This document shows, piece after piece, positions 59,036-64,000 of a stretch of 64,000 bases of DNA (its first letter is position 1; every line of letters begins with the position of its first letter). Source of the DNA: Chersky-840 sp050011815 (lineage in GTDB: Bacteria > Actinomycetota > Acidimicrobiia > Acidimicrobiales > UBA8190); the NCBI GenBank assembly GCA_050011815.1, contig JBEKIJ010000003.1, positions 1 to 64,000 on the forward strand, read 5' to 3'. The notes under the pieces were generated by a model. It was not told where the DNA came from. It saw nothing but the letters and a program-made list of their open reading frames with translations, and searched no databases. A program made the position numbers and the translations under genes.

Positions 59036-59440
59036 CTAGGGGCGCAGGGCCGCCTCGGTCTGGGCGCTGTCCTCGGTCCCCCGGTAGTAGAAGATCTTGT
59101 CGCCCCGGAACCTGAAGTAGTGGTGCAGGTTCATGTCCATCGGCTTCTGCGTGGCACGGACCCGCGCCCGGCAACGCACCACGGTGAACACCCCGTCCTC
59201 GTTGGCCGCGTAGGTGAGGGGGGTGAACTCGTCCACTTCCATCGTCGACCCGTAGGCCTCGAAGAACGAGGTCACGCCGTCCGTACCGTGTTTCACGCCG
59301 TACCACGGCGCCACCGTCGAGCTGGTGTCGGACGCCCAGTCGACGTCGTCGGTCACGGCGTCGAGGATCGTGCCGAGGTCCCCTCGGCCGAATGCCTCGT
59401 AGATCGACTGGATGGTCTTGATGTTGTCGTCGCTACCCAT
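59036..59440 (-). CDS. SnoaL-like (NTF2-fold) protein
   Basis: 134 residues with GGAAGGGGAT before the ATG. NTF2-fold pattern: TIQSIYEAFGRGDLGTILDA, VTDDVDWASDTSST, GVKHGTDGVTSFFEAYG, and the late beta strands VRCRARVRATQKPMDMNLHH. Members of this fold are ketosteroid isomerases, polyketide cyclases or small binding proteins. The catalytic Asp/Tyr set of ketosteroid isomerase is not clearly present. Function unknown. Confidence 0.85.
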   Translation of the reverse strand: MGSDDNIKTIQSIYEAFGRGDLGTILDAVTDDVDWASDTSSTVAPWYGVKHGTDGVTSFFEAYGSTMEVDEFTPLTYAANEDGVFTVVRCRARVRATQKPMDMNLHHYFRFRGDKIFYYRGTEDSAQTEAALRP

Positions 59441-59605
59441 GGGATCCCCTTCCGCAATTGGCTCTTCCCACCGGGTCTTCGTCGCCGGGCGCCAGCGCGG
59501 TTCACTGGTCCATCTCCGGTGCGGTGGCGAATGTCTGGTGGCCCTGTCACCGAGGGCCGATGCCCCGGGCAAGGGGTCACCGATACGACCAAAGGAGAAC
59601 GCGCC

Positions 59606-59893
59606 ATGGCTGTCGCCGTCTACGTCCACCCCAAGAGCATGACGGTGGAACAGTTCAACGAAGTCCACCGGCGCCTCGAGGCAGCCGGTGAAGGCGATAA
59701 CCCCCGTCGCATCCACCATTCCTGCTTCGGCGACGATGGCGACCTGTCGGTCTACGACATTTGGGACTCCCCCCAGAGCTTCGAGGCGTTTGGAGGTGTC
59801 CTCATGCCCATCTTGGCCGAGCTCGGGATCGACCCCGGCCAGCCCGCCGTCATGCCCCTGCACAAGCTGATCCAGACGAGCGCGACGAGCTAG
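59606..59893 (+). CDS. Small alpha/beta-barrel-type protein, function unknown
   Basis: 95 residues with AAAGGAGAA before the ATG. The sequence AVYVHPKSMTVEQFNEVHRR, LEAAGEGDNPRRIHHSCFG, DLSVYDIWDSPQSFEAFGGV and LMPILAELGIDPGQPAVMPL resembles small actinobacterial proteins related to the dimeric alpha/beta barrel fold. There is a conserved His-His-Ser-Cys patch. It lies between the SnoaL-like gene and the ligD pair; nothing ties it to either. Confidence 0.75.
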   Translation: MAVAVYVHPKSMTVEQFNEVHRRLEAAGEGDNPRRIHHSCFGDDGDLSVYDIWDSPQSFEAFGGVLMPILAELGIDPGQPAVMPLHKLIQTSATS

Positions 59894-60032
59894 CGCGCCC
59901 GCCCCCGATACCTCCCCGCCGTGCCACCACGGACCCGGACGGCCTGGCTGCTGCAATAACGTTGGCAGCGCCTGGGTTCGCCCCGCAGGGGGTCTGACAC
60001 CCACAGCGCCACGTGGGGGAGGTGAGCGCACG

Positions 60033-61514
60033 ATGCCGGGTCCAGAGCGCGCCAGGAAGAGCCGGCAAGGTGCGGCGCGCCTCAAGACGTACCGGGCCAA
60101 GCGCGATCCGGCCAAGACCCCCGAGCCCATGGGTGCATCGGGCACTCGAGCGGCGAGGCGACAAGCGGGCGGGGCGCGGTTCGTGATCCAAGAGCACCAC
60201 GCCCGGGCCCTGCATTGGGACTTTCGGCTCGAGCGCGACGGCGTGCTCGTGTCCTGGGCCCTCCCCAAGGGTCTCCCCGTGGACCCCTCGACGAACCATC
60301 TCGCCGTCCACACCGAGGACCATCCCCTCGAGTACGGCGGGTTCGAGGGCGACATCCCCCGGGGGGAGTACGGCGGGGGCCACGTGAGCGTGTGGGACCA
60401 CGGCACCTACGACTTGGAGAAGTGGACCGAGCGGGAGGTGAAGGTCGTCTTGCACGGCACCAGGGCGAAAGGGCGCTACGTCCTGTTCCCGACCGGTGGC
60501 AAGAATTGGATGATCCACCGCATGGACCCGGCCCCCGAAGGCTACGAGCCCATGCCCGAGCGGATCGCGCCCATGCTCGCCCTGGCCGGACCCTTGCCGA
60601 AGGACGACGGTTCGTGGGCGTATGAGTTCAAGTGGGACGGCGTGCGCGCCATCGTCTTCGTCGAGGGGGGCCGGATACGCGCCACCAGCCGCAACGACAA
60701 GGACCTGGGCGGGTCGTTCCCCGAGCTGCGGGCGATCGGGGACTTCCTCGGGGCGCGCTCGGCGATCCTGGACGGCGAGGTCGTCGCCTTCGACGACGCC
60801 GGGCGACCCAGCTTCGGACGCCTCCAGCACCGCCTGCACGTCGGGTCCCGGGCTGAGGTGACCCGCCGCAGTCACGAGGCGGCGGTCAGCTACATCGCCT
60901 TCGACCTCCTCTACCTCGAGGGACGATCCCTCCTCGCCCTCCCCTACGAGGAGCGTCGCGCCGCCCTCGATTCGCTCGAGCTCAAAGGCGACTCCTTCGC
61001 CACCTCCCCGTCGTTTGCCGACCGTCCCGGCGCGGAGATCCTGTCCGCAGCTCGCCACGGTGGCCTCGAAGGTGTCGTGGCGAAACGGCGCGCCTCGGCC
61101 TACCTCCCGGGCAGCCGAAGAGGGGACTGGGTCAAGGTCAAGATTTTCCGGACCCAAGAGGTCGTCATCGGAGGCTGGACCGAGGGCAAGGGGGCTCGGT
61201 CCGAAAGCCTGGGCGCGCTGCTCCTCGGCCTCCCCGGTCCCGACGGCCTCGGCTATGTCGGCAAGGTGGGAACGGGGTTCGACGCCACCGCCCGCCGAGC
61301 GCTCCTCGAGGCGCTCGAACCCCTCGCCGCCGAGACGAGCCCGTTCTCGAGCCGGCTGAGCCCCGCCGAGACGGCGGCTGCCCATTTCGTCCGACCCGAG
61401 CTCGTGGGCGAGGTGCAGTACGGCGAGTGGACCACCGATGACCACCTTCGTCATCCGTCGTGGCGCGGACTTCGCCCCGACAAGGCTGCCTCCGAGGTCA
61501 CCCGTGAGCCCTGA
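60033..61514 (+). CDS. ligD: LigD-type ATP-dependent DNA ligase with 3'-phosphoesterase domain (PE-LIG)
   Basis: 493 residues. The N-terminal domain (about 47-170) is the LigD 3'-phosphoesterase: FVIQEHHARALHWDFRLERD, VSWALPKGLPVDPSTNHLAV and HPLEYGGFEGDIPRGEYGGG. The ligase core starts at about 190 with the nucleotide-binding Lys200 in YEFKWDGVRAI, followed by LDGEVVAFDDAGRPSFGRLQ, YIAFDLLYLEG and LEGVVAKRRASAY. It seals double-strand breaks in non-homologous end joining with Ku. The polymerase domain is encoded by the next gene, not fused. No Ku gene is visible in the window. Start ATG at 60033 after GGGGGAGGTG. Confidence 0.93.
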   Translation: MPGPERARKSRQGAARLKTYRAKRDPAKTPEPMGASGTRAARRQAGGARFVIQEHHARALHWDFRLERDGVLVSWALPKGLPVDPSTNHLAVHTEDHPLEYGGFEGDIPRGEYGGGHVSVWDHGTYDLEKWTEREVKVVLHGTRAKGRYVLFPTGGKNWMIHRMDPAPEGYEPMPERIAPMLALAGPLPKDDGSWAYEFKWDGVRAIVFVEGGRIRATSRNDKDLGGSFPELRAIGDFLGARSAILDGEVVAFDDAGRPSFGRLQHRLHVGSRAEVTRRSHEAAVSYIAFDLLYLEGRSLLALPYEERRAALDSLELKGDSFATSPSFADRPGAEILSAARHGGLEGVVAKRRASAYLPGSRRGDWVKVKIFRTQEVVIGGWTEGKGARSESLGALLLGLPGPDGLGYVGKVGTGFDATARRALLEALEPLAAETSPFSSRLSPAETAAAHFVRPELVGEVQYGEWTTDDHLRHPSWRGLRPDKAASEVTREP

Positions 61515-62439
61515 GCGGGTCGAGACCGAAGTCGACGGCCGACGGCTGCAGGTCTCGAACCTCGACAAGGTCCTCTATCCCGATGCGGGTTTCACCAAGG
61601 GCGCCATGATCGAGTACTACCTGCGCATCGCCCCGGTCATGCTTCCCCATGTCACCGACCGTCCGCTCACCCTCCGACGGTTCCCCAACGGGGTGAACGA
61701 GAAGTCCTTCTTCGAGAAGCACGCCCCGTCGCATACGCCGAGTTGGGTTCGAACGATGTATGTCCCCACGGGAGAGAAGGCCGTTGCCGGGCGCAGGCGC
61801 GGCAAGACCGACGGCGTCGAGTACGCCGTCGCCTGCGATCGCCCCACCCTCATCTGGGCCGCCAACCTGGCCGCCATCGAGTTTCACGTGCCCCTCTGGC
61901 ATATCGGCGACAACAAGGTGCTGCCGGGCCCGCCCGATCACCTGGTCTTCGATCTCGACCCCGGCCCGGGCACGTCGATCGTCGAATGCTGCCGCGTGGC
62001 CCGGTGGATCGCCGACCACCTGACAGACGCGGGACTGGGGACGGCGATCCCCAAGACGAGCGGATCGAAGGGACTACAGCTCTACCTCGGGCTCCCTCGG
62101 GGCACGGGCTGGGAGCGGGCTCGCCACCAGGCCCTCGAGCTCGCCCAGTCCATCGAGAAGGAGCATCCCGAACTGGTGGTGACCAAGATGGGCAAGGACC
62201 TGCGCCGAGGGCGCGTCCTCATCGATTGGAGCCAGAACCACCCCGCCAAGACCACGGTGGCCGCCTACTCCCTGCGAGCCCGTCCCGAGCCGACCGTGTC
62301 GACCCCGATCACCTGGGACGAGGTGACGGCCTGCGAAGAGGGCGGAGATCCCGCCGTCCTCCGTTTCCTCGCCACCGACGTCCTCGATCGCGTGGAACGC
62401 CACGGAGACCTCATGGCAGCGCTGGCGCTGCCGTCTTGA
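61504..62439 (+). CDS. ligD: LigD-type primase-polymerase (POL domain protein)
   Basis: 311 residues from a GTG with CGAGG seven bases upstream, overlapping the ligase stop by 11 bases. The polymerase core has SNLDKVLYPDAGFTKGAMIE, TLRRFPNGVNEKSFFEKHAP, the two-metal acid pair in HLVFDLDPGPGTS (Asp150, Asp152) and SGSKGLQLYLGLP, plus the late RVLIDWSQNHPAKTTVAAYS. It adds nucleotides or ribonucleotides at breaks during end joining. The overlap suggests one operon. An ATG at 61438 in the same frame gives a longer protein but less support. Confidence 0.93.
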   Translation: MSPERVETEVDGRRLQVSNLDKVLYPDAGFTKGAMIEYYLRIAPVMLPHVTDRPLTLRRFPNGVNEKSFFEKHAPSHTPSWVRTMYVPTGEKAVAGRRRGKTDGVEYAVACDRPTLIWAANLAAIEFHVPLWHIGDNKVLPGPPDHLVFDLDPGPGTSIVECCRVARWIADHLTDAGLGTAIPKTSGSKGLQLYLGLPRGTGWERARHQALELAQSIEKEHPELVVTKMGKDLRRGRVLIDWSQNHPAKTTVAAYSLRARPEPTVSTPITWDEVTACEEGGDPAVLRFLATDVLDRVERHGDLMAALALPS

Positions 62440-62653
62440 GCCGACGCCTTCGGTCGACGTGGCGTCGCCCTGGGTTCACGTCTCAGGTCATTCCCAGATA
62501 TCTTCGGCCGTGGTGATCTGACGGGCGGGGCGGCGACGTATATGTCGCGACCACGGGGGCCACGGCGCACACCGCACAGGCCAGGGCGCAAGGAGACTCG
62601 ATGGACCGGGAAGGGGCGCCCCGCTCGACCGGAGCTGCGTCGGACATGGCGCC
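62440..62653. other. Gap upstream of the sigma factor gene
   Basis: 214 bases. A dyad GCGAC-GTATAT-GTCGC lies at 62533-62548. No clear promoter pair, riboswitch or repeat was recognised. It holds the sigma gene's promoter by position. Confidence 0.35.
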
Positions 62654-63310
62654 ATGATGCTCCTCAGCCCGGAGCGTCCGGCCCACCGGGTGGCGCGCAC
62701 AGCCCCCGTTCCCCGTGAGCACAGGAGTCAGCGGGAAGATATCGTCCGCGTCGTGGACTCAGGGGATGCCGTGCTGGTCGCCAGGCTGGCGGCCGGGGAC
62801 GAAGAGGCCCTGGCCGAGGTCTGGCAGCGTCACAGCTCTCTGGTCTTCGGCCTCGCCCGCCGGGTGACCGGCGACACGTCGGCGGCGGAAGACGTCACCC
62901 AGGAGGTATTCGTCACCTTGTGGCGACAACCCGAGCGCTTCGATGCCCGGCGGGGGTCACTGCGCGCCTTCCTCGGCGTGCACGCGCAGCGGCGAGCCAT
63001 CGACGCCATTCGCCGCGACGGGCGCCGGACCGAACGCGAGCACCGGCACCACCGTCTCCACCCTCTGGCCGAGTCCTCCCCGGGCGATGCGGCTCAGAAC
63101 TCCGCGCTGTCGGGTGTGGTCCACCAGGCCATCGAGAAGCTCCCCGCCGAACAACGTGCCGTGGTGGAGCTTGCCTATTTCGGTGGCCTGACCCTTCGTG
63201 AGATCGCCACCACCCTGGAGATTCCCGAAGGCACCGCCAAGTCCCGTCTTCGCTTGGCGCAAGCGAAGCTCCAGTCGTGGCTGGACCGAACCCTGCTGGA
63301 GCTCGTATGA
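62654..63310 (+). CDS. ECF-type RNA polymerase sigma factor
   Basis: 218 residues. Sigma region 2 (about 43-110) includes DEEALAEVWQRHSSLVFGLA, RRVTGDTSAAEDVTQEVFVT and LWRQPERFDARRGSLRAFLG; region 4 (about 150-215) has HQAIEKLPAEQRAVVELAYF, GGLTLREIATTLEIPEGTAK and SRLRLAQAKLQSWLDRTLLE. The N-terminal 33 residues before the domain are unusual and may be an artefact of start choice; a GTG at 62753 is an alternative. The stop overlaps the next gene's ATG by ATGA, so the two are coupled, as sigma and anti-sigma pairs commonly are. Confidence 0.92.
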   Translation: MMLLSPERPAHRVARTAPVPREHRSQREDIVRVVDSGDAVLVARLAAGDEEALAEVWQRHSSLVFGLARRVTGDTSAAEDVTQEVFVTLWRQPERFDARRGSLRAFLGVHAQRRAIDAIRRDGRRTEREHRHHRLHPLAESSPGDAAQNSALSGVVHQAIEKLPAEQRAVVELAYFGGLTLREIATTLEIPEGTAKSRLRLAQAKLQSWLDRTLLELV

Positions 63311-64000
63311 CCCCACTGCCCCGACAGGGCGACCCCCTCGAAGAGCTCCACTTCGCGCTGGAGGAAGGCGGCGCCGAGCGCCCGCCGCACCGGCTCGGCC
63401 AGACGGTGCTCGAATCCGCACTGGCGGCCCGGTCGGCCGGACGGCCCGTGGGCGAGCCGCCGCCCATCTCCCCGGTCGAGGCCTTTCGGCGGGCGGTGAC
63501 CGCCGTCGACGAGGTCCTCACGTCCCTCGCGCCCGCCGAATGGCGCCGCCCGGCTCTACGCGGCCTCGACGTCCAGCATCTGGTCGGCCACCTGACAGGC
63601 GTGGAGCGCGACTTCCACACGGGACTCACCGCCCCCGAGGGCGTGCATGGCGACGACGACCACGTGACCGCGACCGACCCCACGGTCGCCGCTCAGAGCG
63701 GTCGGACACCGGCAGAGACTTACGACGAGTGGCGCGAAGCCGCCGCAGAGACTCTCGGGGCACTGCGAGATGTGGAGGGTTCGTCGGCGGTGCTCGGCGC
63801 GGTGGTCCCGCTCCACGGTCTGTACATGCCCCTCGGGCAGCTCCTGGTGGTACGCACCTTCGAGTTGTGGACCCACGAGGAGGACATCAGGCGCGCCACC
63901 GGCCGGGCCCTGCAGCCGCCCGACGCGGCCAGCCTTCGCCTCATGACCGACCTGGCGGTGGCGATGCTGCCCGGTGTGATGGGCGGCGCCGAGCGTTCAG
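63307..64000 (+). CDS. MDMPI/DinB-fold protein coupled to the sigma factor (3' end outside window)
   Basis: At least 231 residues; the frame runs off the right edge. After an acidic N-terminal region (LEELHFALEEGGAERPPHRL) the sequence has the four-helix pattern of mycothiol-dependent maleylpyruvate isomerase N-terminal domains: VQHLVGHLTGVERDFHTGLT and LLVVRTFELWTHEEDIRRAT, whose His and Glu residues would bind zinc. The gene begins inside the sigma factor's stop (ATGA), a position usually held by an anti-sigma factor. Either this protein acts as a thiol-sensing regulator of the sigma factor, or it is an enzyme cotranscribed with it. Confidence 0.8.
   Translation, partial: MTPLPRQGDPLEELHFALEEGGAERPPHRLGQTVLESALAARSAGRPVGEPPPISPVEAFRRAVTAVDEVLTSLAPAEWRRPALRGLDVQHLVGHLTGVERDFHTGLTAPEGVHGDDDHVTATDPTVAAQSGRTPAETYDEWREAAAETLGALRDVEGSSAVLGAVVPLHGLYMPLGQLLVVRTFELWTHEEDIRRATGRALQPPDAASLRLMTDLAVAMLPGVMGGAERS

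Noticed and set aside
61438..61514. Overlap of the ligase and polymerase frames as a frameshifted single LigD
   Set aside because: The order is PE-LIG then POL, the ligase ends with a proper C-terminus, and the polymerase has its own GTG and ribosome site. The two genes are complete on their own.

Overview
The window reads as chromosomal DNA of a high-GC actinobacterium, most likely of the class Acidimicrobiia or a close relative. That placement is an inference. It rests on base composition, a monoderm-style type IV pilus locus with no secretin gene, F420/flavin luciferase-like oxidoreductases, a split LigD end-joining ligase, and sterol-catabolism genes that resemble Mycobacterium tuberculosis proteins closely enough to be named one by one. 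Similarities to named proteins come from memory of those sequences, not from a database search.

Layout. 1-164 is the 3' end of a probable FtsH-type protease, closed by a perfect hairpin. 304-12503 is a type IV pilus locus: major pilin, PilO, a PilM-PilN fusion, a polytopic GT-C-like membrane protein, PilC, a PilT with an extra N-terminal domain, PilB with two N-terminal MshEN-like domains, a divergent PilD-like protein and a second PilT. 12732-16398 holds small unknown proteins, a polyproline protein, MoaC and a Ruc-type redox chaperone gene behind a CIRCE operator. 16457-22764 carries TldD/TldE, a FlK-like thioesterase, an AIM24 protein and Dxs. 23031-29423 holds FadD19-like and FadD17-like acyl-CoA synthetases, an isochorismatase-fold protein, a PIG-L deacetylase and a luciferase-like oxidoreductase. 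29464-34360 is a mixed group with three alpha/beta hydrolases. 34421-43091 is an igr-like sterol side-chain operon (FadE29, ChsH2, FadE28, ChsH1, Ltp2) with a divergent CYP125-like P450 and two LLM oxidoreductases. 43128-48414 holds a PEP-mutase-like enzyme, two more GT-C-like paralogues and a phospholipase C-like phosphoesterase. 48550-55370 holds a saccharopine-dehydrogenase-like reductase, a FadE26/FadE27 pair, a thiolase and another acyl-CoA synthetase. 55387-59005 is a membrane-protein pair and an ABC exporter with its TetR regulator. 59036-64000 holds two small fold proteins, the LigD pair, an ECF sigma factor and a coupled MDMPI-fold partner that runs off the end.

How the genes work together. 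FadD17/FadD19 would activate sterol side-chain acids made by CYP125. FadE26/FadE27 and a thiolase would take early beta-oxidation cycles, and FadE28/29-ChsH1/H2-Ltp2 would remove the last three-carbon unit. Five sites matching or nearly matching the KstR palindrome (TnnAACnnGTTnnA) lie in front of these scattered genes and tie them into one candidate regulon; no KstR gene is in the window. The pilus locus is complete for a monoderm machine apart from an oddity: its PilD-like protein lacks both recognisable catalytic aspartates, so another peptidase may be needed to mature the pilin.
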